DNA from: Bryobacterales bacterium
GTDB taxonomy: Bacteria; Cyanobacteriota; Vampirovibrionia; Obscuribacterales; Obscuribacteraceae
DNA length: 8,176 nucleotides
Assembly: GCA_903970295.1 (NCBI GenBank)
Contig: CAJCHQ010000639.1
Location: 1 to 8,176, forward strand
Direction: 5' to 3'
Of this stretch, positions 1-6,505 are shown piece by piece. The translations under genes and the position numbers were made by a program. The notes under the pieces are model-generated. The model saw only the letters and a list, made by a program, of their open reading frames with translations, made no database searches and was not told the origin of the DNA. Each line of letters starts with the position of its first letter. Within the stretch, counting starts at the first letter, position 1.

Positions 1-1525
1 GCGAAGTGTTATTGTTCTTTTCCGTCGATGTCGGCATTACGATCACATGCTCAGGCTGAATTGAAAATTCGTCTGCCACCAACTGCTGAATGTTTGTATT
101 TACTCCCTGTCCCATTTCTGTCGCACCGGTGGAAACCTGCACGGTTCCGTCCATGTAGATATTGACTAGAGCATTAGCCTGATTCATAGATTTGTTCGTA
201 AACGAGATTCCAAATTTTACCGGCGTCAAAGAGATTCCCTTCAAATGCGTCAGCGACTTAGAATTGAAATCTTTGACCGCGGCCAATCTTTCTGCATATT
301 CGGACGAATCGGCCAGTTCTCGGAAAAGACGCGGCAAAGTATTGTTCTTGATCGCCTGTCCATAATGAGTAACGTTGCGTTCTTCAATGCCGTAGCAATT
401 GAGTTGGCGAATTTCGAGAGCATCTTTACCCAGGTAAGAAGCGACTTCTTCGATAATGTTTTCCATCGTCACAGCACCCTGCGGCCCGCCGAAACCTCGA
501 AAAGCTGTGGTCGGAGGATAGTTGGTGCGGCAAATGAAACCATGAATTTCGACGTGCGGGATGTAGTAGGCACTGTCAATATGAGTGAGGGCCCGTCCCA
601 AAACTGCAGTCGAAAGGTCATTGGCAGAGCCGCCGTCGGCGTAGAGATTAGCCCACAAGCCGAGAATCAATCCGTTGTCTTTAAAAGCGACTTTGTAATC
701 GTTCTGGAACGGATGCCGCTTGCCAGTGAATTTCATATCGTCATCTTTTGTGTAAATAATGCGCGCCGGTCGCTTAGTTTTTAACGCGACTAAAGAGGCC
801 ATAGCCGCTGGATGCGTCGCCTGGCATTCTTTACCACCGAAGCCCCCACCCATACGCTTAGTGATGACCACAACCTGATTTTGCTGCAGCCCCAATAATC
901 TGGCAATTACTTGTTGAACTTCGGAAGGGTTCTGAGTGCTCGAATGCACAGTTAGCTGTTTGAATTCACCAGGAAAAACTAAAGCAGCCTGTGACTCCAA
1001 ATAGAAGTGCTCTTGCCCGCCCATGACGAAAGTGCCTTCAATGATGTGCGGCGGGTCTTTGAAAGCCGCCTCGCAGTCTCCACGCTTGATCACGTATTCG
1101 CGATCGATGTACGCGTTCGCTTTCTTGGCCGCATCAATCGTCAAAATCGGTGGCAATTCTTCAATCTCTAACTTAATCGCTTGCTTAGCGGCTTTGATTG
1201 CAGCCCGATTTTCAGCAGCGATTACGACAATCGGCTCGCCGATAAATGAACTATGGTCTTCGCAGAGCAACACTTCGTCCTGGATAATCGGTCCAAATTT
1301 ATTTATGCCATCAAGATCACGATACGTGTAAAGCCCGACGACGCCTTCGATTTTGCGGGCGGCCTCTAAATCTATCGAAATAATTTTGCCATGGGCGACC
1401 GGACTGCCGTAAAAATCAACTACTAATTCGTTGCGCTGCAGCGGCATGTCATCAATGTAGATAGATTCGCCCGACACATGGCCGCGCGCCGAATCATGCG
1501 GAATATCGCGACCTAAGGCAGACAT
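1..1525 (-). CDS. xdhB: Xanthine dehydrogenase, molybdopterin-binding (large) subunit, 3' end cut off by the window edge
   Basis: This is the catalytic molybdenum subunit that hydroxylates hypoxanthine to xanthine and xanthine to urate, in the cytoplasm as a complex with XdhA. 508 codons are visible without a stop; the family is usually about 770-800 residues, so roughly two thirds is here. Start and end of the visible part both align with the family: STQN at 196-199, the Mo-site loop GGGFGGKE at 226-233, RAL at 311-313, AFRGFGGPQ at 341-349, KFGISFT at 437-443 and TEMGQG at 469-474. In bovine numbering these give Gln767 (Q198), Phe798 (F229), Glu802 (E233), Arg880 (R311), Arg912 (R343), Phe914 (F345), Phe1009 (F442), Thr1010 (T443) and Gln1040 (Q473). 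Keeping both Glu802 and Arg880 favours a purine oxidase over an aldehyde oxidase. The catalytic Glu1261 equivalent lies beyond the window. The ATG at 1525 is chosen because a strong Shine-Dalgarno precedes it and it overlaps the end of xdhA. Confidence 0.96.
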   Translation of the reverse strand, partial: MSALGRDIPHDSARGHVSGESIYIDDMPLQRNELVVDFYGSPVAHGKIISIDLEAARKIEGVVGLYTYRDLDGINKFGPIIQDEVLLCEDHSSFIGEPIVVIAAENRAAIKAAKQAIKLEIEELPPILTIDAAKKANAYIDREYVIKRGDCEAAFKDPPHIIEGTFVMGGQEHFYLESQAALVFPGEFKQLTVHSSTQNPSEVQQVIARLLGLQQNQVVVITKRMGGGFGGKECQATHPAAMASLVALKTKRPARIIYTKDDDMKFTGKRHPFQNDYKVAFKDNGLILGLWANLYADGGSANDLSTAVLGRALTHIDSAYYIPHVEIHGFICRTNYPPTTAFRGFGGPQGAVTMENIIEEVASYLGKDALEIRQLNCYGIEERNVTHYGQAIKNNTLPRLFRELADSSEYAERLAAVKDFNSKSLTHLKGISLTPVKFGISFTNKSMNQANALVNIYMDGTVQVSTGATEMGQGVNTNIQQLVADEFSIQPEHVIVMPTSTEKNNNTS

Positions 1526-3024
1526 GCCATCTCCCTCTCGCCTGCAGTTTCATGGAAAAACTTGAGAAGAATATTTTCGGCCAGTTGCAAGCGAAAATCT
1601 TTTGCCCCTCTAACATCCGAAATGGGAGTAATTTCATTCTTGGCCAAAAGTCCAGCTTGTCGAAAAGTGTCGTAGCTGAATTCCTTACCCCTGAGAAAAG
1701 ACTCGGTCTCTTTCAGGCGCATAACAGTCGACCCGACCCCGCCATATGCAATTTGAGCATACGAAATGAGATTAGGAATACCGCTATTTTTCTTCGCTAA
1801 ATTTGCGTTTGCGTCGGTGACGGTATCGCCAGCACCAGTGCCGATCCGAATCGCCGCCGCGAAAGCCGATATATCCAGGTGCTGGCGTCGAGAAACCTTA
1901 TAGAGCTTGAGCAATTCGTTTTTCTTTGGCAGCGGAATAAATATGCGGGTGATCAATTCGTCACCGGCCATGTCCAGCTTGCGATAGCCGGTATAGAGCG
2001 AGTTAATCGGAATTCTGCGCGGACCGTGAACACCAGTGACTTCGACATCGGCGTCCATGACGAAGAGAAATGGCAATGAATCAGCAATCGGCGAGCCATT
2101 GGCAATATTTCCCGCTAACGTTCCAGCTTCGCGGATTTGCTGGGATCCGAACACCCAAAGAATTTTGTAAAACTCAGGGATCAATTCCTGGACGAATTTT
2201 TCTAATTCACGTAGGCGTACTCTGCCACCAACGACGAGTTGGCTATCTACAATTTTCAGCTCATTCAGTCCACGCAGATTTGTTATACACATCAAATGAG
2301 TCGATTGCAGCCCTCGCTTGTTCATGGTGACACCGATATCGGTGCCACCCGAGATCACGGCAGTGCCTTCGTGATTGCGCTTGAATTCAACAGCACTGGC
2401 AACGTCGAGAGGAATGAATACCGTAGAGTGCTTGGTTTCGATGCGCACGGCTTCGCCGTCATGTTTCTTGAAAGCGGCAAGCATTGGCTCGGGCGGGAAT
2501 TTTTTATTAAAGGAGACGAACGCTTCTGATTGAGCAGAGAGACCGGCTTTAAGGATCGACTCGTAACCTGTGCATCGGCAAAGATTTCCAGTCAGGGTTT
2601 CTTTGACGTTCTCACGAGAAATCTTATTGCAATTTTCCAACAGTCCCGAAAGTGCAACTACAAAACCAGGCGTGCAATAGCCACACTGAGCGCCGTGGCA
2701 TTCGACCATGGCTTGCTGGATCGGATTGAGCACACCATTCTCCGCCAGCCCTTCCACAGTTATTATGTGGGCGCAATCGAGCTGAAACATGTACTGAATG
2801 CAACCATTTACAGTTTTGTACTTGAGCTCATTCCCACTCGCCTTGCCGAGAAGCACACTGCAAGCACCGCAGTCGCCTTCGGCGCAAACCACTTTTGTAC
2901 CGCAGGCGGCGAGTTCATAGCGAAGATAATCGGTAAGGGGCAAGAATGCATTCTCACCACGAACGCGATATTCCTTACCGTTTACGTACAGGAGTATGTA
3001 GTCTCGGGTGGAACCGCTGGACAT
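1513..3024 (-). CDS. xdhA: Xanthine dehydrogenase, iron-sulfur and FAD-binding (small) subunit
   Basis: The 503-aa electron-transfer subunit of bacterial-type XDH carries electrons from the molybdenum centre to FAD and on to NAD+. Residues about 9-90 are a plant-type [2Fe-2S] ferredoxin domain with C47, C52, C55 and C75. Residues about 95-160 are the helical second [2Fe-2S] domain with C114, C117, C149 and C151 in the QCGYCTPG and LCRC motifs. After a linker, residues about 195-370 form the FAD domain, with VISGGTDIGV at 223-232 and GNIANGSPIAD at 305-315. Residues about 375-490 are the FAD C-terminal domain, beginning with the bacterial-type SRRQHLDIS motif at 378-386. Length and domain order are normal for XdhA of split bacterial enzymes, and all eight cluster cysteines are present. 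The last codons overlap xdhB by 13 nt, so the two form an operon. The ATG at 3024 has only a weak ribosome site, but the protein starts where homologues do. Confidence 0.97.
   Translation of the reverse strand: MSSGSTRDYILLYVNGKEYRVRGENAFLPLTDYLRYELAACGTKVVCAEGDCGACSVLLGKASGNELKYKTVNGCIQYMFQLDCAHIITVEGLAENGVLNPIQQAMVECHGAQCGYCTPGFVVALSGLLENCNKISRENVKETLTGNLCRCTGYESILKAGLSAQSEAFVSFNKKFPPEPMLAAFKKHDGEAVRIETKHSTVFIPLDVASAVEFKRNHEGTAVISGGTDIGVTMNKRGLQSTHLMCITNLRGLNELKIVDSQLVVGGRVRLRELEKFVQELIPEFYKILWVFGSQQIREAGTLAGNIANGSPIADSLPFLFVMDADVEVTGVHGPRRIPINSLYTGYRKLDMAGDELITRIFIPLPKKNELLKLYKVSRRQHLDISAFAAAIRIGTGAGDTVTDANANLAKKNSGIPNLISYAQIAYGGVGSTVMRLKETESFLRGKEFSYDTFRQAGLLAKNEITPISDVRGAKDFRLQLAENILLKFFHETAGEREMACLP
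1531..1537 (-). promoter_or_regulatory. Ribosome binding site of xdhB, inside the end of xdhA
   Basis: On the minus strand the purine run GAGGGAG lies 5 nt before the ATG at 1525. It supports that start, and because it sits inside the last xdhA codons it suggests translational coupling of the two subunits. Confidence 0.7.
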
Positions 3025-3175
3025 AAATTACTCGAAATCAGTCTCTTAATAATATCGTATTTTGGCGGACTTCAGCGCCGGAATGGCGAAAAGAGCTACC
3101 GTTTTGGCCCTCTGGCACGATTTAGAGATAAGGCAAATCTGATAAAAGCCCTACTAGCAAAGCTTTAACGGTAAA
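3025..3175. promoter_or_regulatory. Divergent intergenic region between xdhA and the TPR protein gene
   Basis: The 151 nt between two divergent start codons must hold or border both promoters. For xdhA the best visible element is a minus-strand TATTAT at 3049-3054 (5 of 6 to the -10 consensus), 24 nt before the ATG, with no convincing -35. For the plus-strand gene, TTGGCC at 3104-3109 and GATAAG at 3127-3132 are spaced 17 nt, but each matches only 4 of 6. An imperfect inverted repeat, arms 3085-3092 and 3102-3109 with one mismatch and a 9-nt loop, lies between them and could be an operator. The region's role follows from gene layout; the individual elements are weak. Confidence 0.45.
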
Positions 3176-4342
3176 ATGTTTTTGAAGAGCATAGAGCTCG
3201 AACCCAACCTCTCTTGGTCAAAGATGTCCTCCCAGTCGACCTTCCTAGTAACCTCAGCTCTGGTCCTACTGACAAGCAGTCAGCCGGTCAAAGCGGAAAT
3301 CGACCGCTGGCAGTCTCTGCAGCAAGACGGTCAGGTGGCTTACGATGCTCACCAATTCAGGAAAGCGGAGAGACTCTGGAGTAAAGCGGTTCGCGAAGCA
3401 ACACGCACAGAAGTCGGCGACAAAAATCTTGCTCTGAGCTTGAAAAAATTGGCTGAAGCAGATATCTCACTTCACAAATACCGTGAAGGCGAGACGCACT
3501 TGCAGCGCGCGATGAAGATCAATAAGGAACTCGGTGACGAAGATCCCGAAGCGATAAGAGATTTGCTCGAATTGGCTAAGACTTATCGCTCGGTCAACCT
3601 CGAACAGTTCGGCAAGGTAATGGAGTCGTTATTCAAGCAATCCGGACTGAATAAAATTGAGATTCTGAAAACCCACGATGGCAACAGTCGCATTCAAATA
3701 CAGTTTGCCGACAAATTCACCAAGCACATAACCAGTGCAGACGTCGACCGCATCAATTTGGACAAAACGGTGTCCTTCGACATCCATGAAGATAAAGACG
3801 GCATAATCACCTTGAGTAACATCAAAGGGCTGAAAATTCGCTCTCACATGTGGGTATCGTTGACTGCCTCATCGATCGACCCCAGCGGCAACGACGGCAA
3901 GCCAGTAGCGACCGTGACTGCAAAGAAGTTAGGGCTGACAAAAACCGTGCAAACGGTTCTGCCAAAGCCGGTCTACGACCGAATTCTAGCGGCCGTCGAG
4001 CGGATCAAACACCCGGAATTGCATAGCCCCTGGTACAAGGCGCTGCAAGATAAATTCAAAGGTGTGTTGCATCCAGTTCCGGTGACCGCACAATCTCCAA
4101 GCAAAGAAGTCGCAGACAAGGCGAATAAAACAGCAAGTGGTAGCACAAATGGTGTCACAGCGGATACTCCTAACCCCAATAGCACAACTCCGGACAATAC
4201 TGCTATCGCCACACCACCTGAGAGCGGTAAATCCGCAGAAGAACAAAGCGTCAAAACGAAAAAGGATGAAGGCAGCCCGGCAGCATTGAAGGGAGAAGCC
4301 CTGAACCCAACGTCTGGCATATTAGAGAAGTTGATACCGTGA
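3176..4342 (+). CDS. Predicted exported protein with TPR-like N-terminal region and disordered tail
   Basis: This 388-aa protein has no enzyme family that I recognise. Residues 20-40 form a hydrophobic segment ending in PVKA, a plausible signal peptidase site after A40, so export to the envelope or outside is likely. Residues about 43-140 are helical and TPR-like, with the pattern of two to three units (for example QVAYDAHQFRKAERLWSKAV at 53-72). Residues about 155-290 look like a folded alpha/beta domain of unknown type containing alternating strand-like stretches. Residues about 300-388 are rich in Ser, Thr, Pro, Lys and Asn and are probably disordered. Two starts are possible: ATG at 3176, or ATG at 3224 (M17), which would give a shorter N-terminus directly before the hydrophobic core. 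Neither has a clear Shine-Dalgarno; the longer form supplies a lysine in the n-region. The next gene starts 71 nt downstream on the same strand, suggesting an operon. TPR proteins usually mediate protein contacts; the partner cannot be told. Confidence 0.85.
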   Translation: MFLKSIELEPNLSWSKMSSQSTFLVTSALVLLTSSQPVKAEIDRWQSLQQDGQVAYDAHQFRKAERLWSKAVREATRTEVGDKNLALSLKKLAEADISLHKYREGETHLQRAMKINKELGDEDPEAIRDLLELAKTYRSVNLEQFGKVMESLFKQSGLNKIEILKTHDGNSRIQIQFADKFTKHITSADVDRINLDKTVSFDIHEDKDGIITLSNIKGLKIRSHMWVSLTASSIDPSGNDGKPVATVTAKKLGLTKTVQTVLPKPVYDRILAAVERIKHPELHSPWYKALQDKFKGVLHPVPVTAQSPSKEVADKANKTASGSTNGVTADTPNPNSTTPDNTAIATPPESGKSAEEQSVKTKKDEGSPAALKGEALNPTSGILEKLIP

Positions 4343-4350
4343 GGCCGCAG

Positions 4351-4395
4351 CGGTCTTTGCGATATTTGCGGTCTTTGCGGTATTTGCGGTTTTTA
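4351..4395 (+). repeat. Tandem 9-bp repeat, five units
   Basis: Five consecutive 9-mers follow the pattern CGGTNTTTG: CGGTCTTTG, CGATATTTG, CGGTCTTTG, CGGTATTTG and CGGTTTTTA. Units 1-2 and 3-4 also form an 18-bp repeat with one mismatch. The tract lies in the 71-nt gap between the TPR gene stop and the next start, ending 5 nt before that gene's ribosome site. Its function is unknown; slippage-generated spacer, protein-binding array or leader element are all possible. Confidence 0.85.
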
Positions 4396-4400
4396 CGATC

Positions 4401-4407
4401 AAAGGTG
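4401..4407 (+). promoter_or_regulatory. Ribosome binding site deciding the start of the Gly/Tyr-rich protein
   Basis: AAAGGTG lies 6 nt before the ATG at 4414. It favours this start over an in-frame GTG at 4339, whose translation would run through the 9-bp repeats and place 25 Arg/Leu-rich residues ahead of a normal signal peptide. Confidence 0.7.
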
Positions 4408-4413
4408 CACAAG

Positions 4414-5337
4414 ATGAAAGCCTCGAAGTTCGTTCATATTTTGGCAGCGGCGATGCCCTTGATCGCAGTCTTGACCAACAGCGAAACGGTATTGGCTCAG
4501 GGCGGGGCAACTCAGTCCCAACAGATCACCGGTGCCAATGGCGATACTTTTATGCAAGAGGAATCGCCTCCACCGAGGAGACGTACATCTCAAAACGAGA
4601 ATTCGACACCGCGGGTTTTCAACCAGGGCGACAGTGGTCCGCCAAGAGAGCGGATCGAAGGTACGAGTGGCACCTTCATGGAAGAAGTTACTCCAGACGA
4701 TCAACATAAGAAAAAAGGGCGTGTGCCGATCGATTTATCAAACGTCGGTGTGCAGGTGGACAAAGAGGGAAACATAGTTCCCCTCAGACAAACTACACCG
4801 GGTCCAGTGCAGCCGGAGTATAACACCGGTATTCAGGCATACCAGGAAGCTCCTGTGCCCATCTACAACGGATACGGACCAGCCGGCGAGGGCACCGCGT
4901 TTTTGCCCGTAGCACCAGGGACAATACCAGGCATTCGTTCGCAAAATGTGCCCTACGGTTACTATCCGAACGGCTCCCGACCAGCTGTCATAGGCACAGG
5001 TCCTTACGGCATTGGCAGCTATGGAATTCCACCATATGGAATTTCGCCGTATGGGATTTCTCCATATGGAATTTCGCCATACGGCTATGGTTCATACCTC
5101 GGTGGCTACTCGGGCTACAGCCTGGGTGGGTATGGTCTGGGCGGTTATGGTGGTGGATACGGTGGCGGGTACGGCAGTGGATATAGCGGATACGGCGGTT
5201 ATGGGGGCTATGGCAATCGCCCAGGGCTAAACGTCTATGTGCCCCAAACGCGACAGTATTCTTCGAACTATTCGCAAACTTCGATCGTCGGACCAGACAG
5301 TGCAATGCTTATGCCGCTTTTTCAGCAAGGGTTCTAA
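4414..5337 (+). CDS. Predicted exported Gly/Tyr-rich repeat protein
   Basis: This 307-aa protein has no family that I recognise. Residues 1-28 are a classic signal peptide: lysines at 2 and 5, a hydrophobic core, and VLA before the likely cut after A28. The mature N-terminal part is polar and contains a short motif twice, GDTFMQEESP at 43-52 and SGTFMEEVTP at 85-94, each followed by a basic cluster (RRR at 55-57, KKK at 99-101). Residues about 103-125 look like a small ordered segment. From 130 on it becomes Pro, Gly and Tyr rich. Residues 205-224 are four pentapeptides I(P/S)PYG, and 225-267 are a dense GGY/GYG tract resembling structural, adhesive or surface proteins. The tail 268-307 is Gln/Ser/Tyr rich without a membrane anchor or sorting motif. 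It follows the TPR gene and is probably co-transcribed with it. Role in a cell-surface or matrix structure is an inference from composition only. Confidence 0.88.
   Translation: MKASKFVHILAAAMPLIAVLTNSETVLAQGGATQSQQITGANGDTFMQEESPPPRRRTSQNENSTPRVFNQGDSGPPRERIEGTSGTFMEEVTPDDQHKKKGRVPIDLSNVGVQVDKEGNIVPLRQTTPGPVQPEYNTGIQAYQEAPVPIYNGYGPAGEGTAFLPVAPGTIPGIRSQNVPYGYYPNGSRPAVIGTGPYGIGSYGIPPYGISPYGISPYGISPYGYGSYLGGYSGYSLGGYGLGGYGGGYGGGYGSGYSGYGGYGGYGNRPGLNVYVPQTRQYSSNYSQTSIVGPDSAMLMPLFQQGF
5026..5085 (+). repeat. Four 15-bp units coding the pentapeptide I(P/S)PYG
   Basis: Four direct 15-bp units, similar but not identical at DNA level (the ATTTCGCC and ATATGG cores recur), encode IPPYG and three copies of ISPYG. 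A degenerate preceding unit, IGSYG, is at 5011-5025. Differences sit mainly at third codon positions, which suggests selection for the peptide after duplication. Confidence 0.85.
5086..5214 (+). repeat. Gly/Tyr-rich low-complexity coding tract
   Basis: This stretch codes residues 225-267, almost entirely Gly and Tyr with a few Ser and Leu, in irregular GGY and GYG units. At DNA level GGN-TAY triplets recur with varied third bases. Confidence 0.85.
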
Positions 5338-5347
5338 ATATTTTTCT

Positions 5348-5842
5348 TTAGCTGTTTTTCTTAGCTAATTCAACCATCTCACGCATTCTCGGATGGTGCC
5401 CATCGATAGTCGCTATCCATCGCTCGAAGTCGGGCACTGGCTGTTTCACTCGGAAAAGCAAATAGTAAACGCTCAGCTCACCTAAATACTTGAACCGTTT
5501 GCGCATGTCTTTGCTCAACTCTTCATAGCTCGAAAGAGAGCGCAAATATTCGGCGAAGCTTCCATGTTCTTTTTCGAGTTGAAGCAACATTTGAGCATTT
5601 TTGATTGTGCCAACAATTTTCTTCTGACTGCGCAAAATACCTTCGTCCTGCATAAGCCTGTCAATATCTGACTCGGTAAACGCGGCCACCTTTTGTGCAT
5701 CGAAATCGACGAAAGCTCGCCTGAACGCCGGCCACTTTTTGTCGACCATCGCCCAACTGACACCAGCTTGAAAAACTGCCTTCGTCATAATCTCGAAGTA
5801 ATCATTCAAGCTGGAAGGATCGATTTGCTCGGGTATAGACAT
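5348..5842 (-). CDS. DNA-3-methyladenine glycosylase I-like protein, lacking the catalytic Glu and zinc ligands
   Basis: The 164-aa sequence aligns along most of its length with E. coli Tag (187 aa), the HhH-type glycosylase that removes 3-methyladenine from DNA. Matching blocks are FEIMTKAVFQAGVSW at 16-30 (Tag 32-46), FDAQKVAAF at 47-55, and EGILRSQKKI through KNAQ at 67-84. W30 matches Tag Trp46, a base-stacking residue. The Tag base-reading Glu38 is replaced by A22. The N-terminal segment with Cys4, Tyr16 and His17 is absent, and so are the C-terminal zinc ligands His175 and Cys179; instead the end reads FKYLGELSVYYLLF and onward. An in-frame TAG four codons before the ATG excludes an N-terminal extension. 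No good Shine-Dalgarno is seen. It begins 17 nt after the SRPBCC gene and is probably translated from the same mRNA. Family membership is solid; glycosylase activity is doubtful, and a binding role or altered specificity is possible. Confidence 0.85.
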   Translation of the reverse strand: MSIPEQIDPSSLNDYFEIMTKAVFQAGVSWAMVDKKWPAFRRAFVDFDAQKVAAFTESDIDRLMQDEGILRSQKKIVGTIKNAQMLLQLEKEHGSFAEYLRSLSSYEELSKDMRKRFKYLGELSVYYLLFRVKQPVPDFERWIATIDGHHPRMREMVELAKKNS

Positions 5843-5859
5843 CAGCCAGCGCTATTTCA

Positions 5860-6441
5860 CTACTTAGATTTCTCGCTGTCCTTCTCGACAGCTTTATCTT
5901 TATTTTCCTTAGCTGGATGTTCTTTTTCCATTGCTTCGGAAACTTGTTTGATGTGCTCGAGCCGGATCTTGGCCGTCTTCATCGACTCGTTTTTGGTTAA
6001 GACGCCGGCAAAAGGGACCATCAAACCAGAGTCCGTATACGATGTGAATTCTAGCGTCGTCGTCTTGGCATCCGGCCCGGGAGTGAGCACCCAACTGCCA
6101 AAACCACCTTTGAACTTCGTCGAGTTCACGAGCTTGTAATCGATGCGCTTGTAAGGGTCTTCGGTTTCTTCCCAGGTGCAATCGACCTTCCCGTAGATGG
6201 GCACATTTTCCATATTCTCTTTGATTACAGCTTTCTTACCATCAAAAGATTCGAGATGGCGATGTTGCTCGGTAGAGTTGCGCTGTTTGCGGATCGCTTC
6301 GAAGACGACTTCAGCCGGAGCGTTAATCACAATCTTCGAACCAACCGCTTCGTGCTCCTTCGCTTCGACGCCCGAAACACCAGAAAGCAACAGGGCAACC
6401 ATTAGTGCCGGCTTGCAAAGAGAATTTACGAGACCGTTCAT
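5860..6441 (-). CDS. Predicted exported SRPBCC (START/cyclase-like) domain protein
   Basis: This 193-aa protein has a signal peptide at 1-27 (lysine at 10, hydrophobic core 12-24, VEA before the cut). Residues about 35-172 follow the SRPBCC pattern: an opening strand and helix IVINAPAEVVFEAI at 37-50, a middle series of strands including VPIYGKVDCTWEE and RIDYKLVNSTKFKGGFGSWVL, then TTTLEFTSYTDSG, and a long C-terminal helix 150-172. This helix-grip fold encloses a hydrophobic ligand in many families; the ligand here is unknown. A Lys/Glu-rich tail occupies 173-193. The start is placed at ATG 6441, because GAGGTGA lies 8 nt before it; a GTG 12 nt upstream in the same frame would overlap that site. 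It is followed after 17 nt by the Tag-like gene and preceded by a 64-nt gap from an unknown gene on the same strand. An exported SRPBCC beside a DNA-repair-like protein gives no obvious joint function. Confidence 0.87.
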   Translation of the reverse strand: MNGLVNSLCKPALMVALLLSGVSGVEAKEHEAVGSKIVINAPAEVVFEAIRKQRNSTEQHRHLESFDGKKAVIKENMENVPIYGKVDCTWEETEDPYKRIDYKLVNSTKFKGGFGSWVLTPGPDAKTTTLEFTSYTDSGLMVPFAGVLTKNESMKTAKIRLEHIKQVSEAMEKEHPAKENKDKAVEKDSEKSK

Positions 6442-6449
6442 TGGCAACG

Positions 6450-6456
6450 TCACCTC
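6450..6456 (-). promoter_or_regulatory. Strong ribosome binding site of the SRPBCC gene
   Basis: The minus-strand heptamer GAGGTGA matches the anti-Shine-Dalgarno perfectly and sits 8 nt before the ATG at 6441, deciding that start against the GTG at 6453. Confidence 0.75.
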
Positions 6457-6505
6457 ACAGTACCTACGCCAAATAGTTTAGCTGAACTCGAGAGGAGACG
6501 TACGC

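Noticed and set aside
245..784. Plus-strand open frame of 179 codons
   Set aside because: It is antisense to xdhB across its conserved AFRGFGG and neighbouring motifs, so it is a shadow.
2530..3168. Plus-strand open frame of 212 codons
   Set aside because: It lies antisense to the Fe-S domains of xdhA, whose cysteine motifs are beyond doubt; composition and lack of motifs mark it as a shadow.
4351..4395. CRISPR array
   Set aside because: Units are 9 bp and contiguous, without spacers.
4339..4413. GTG start 25 codons upstream of the Gly/Tyr-rich protein
   Set aside because: The translation would run through the 9-bp repeats and mask a normal signal peptide; the ATG at 4414 has an excellent ribosome site.
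4988..5305. Minus-strand His/Arg-rich open frame of 105 codons
   Set aside because: It is the antisense of the Gly/Tyr codons (GGN and TAY read backwards give biased His, Arg and Pro), so a composition artefact.
5338..5347. Bidirectional terminator between the convergent genes
   Set aside because: Only 10 nt separate the stops, and although T-rich stretches are present I see no stable hairpin before them.
6442..6453. GTG start four codons upstream of the SRPBCC protein
   Set aside because: The GTG overlaps the Shine-Dalgarno that serves the ATG at 6441.
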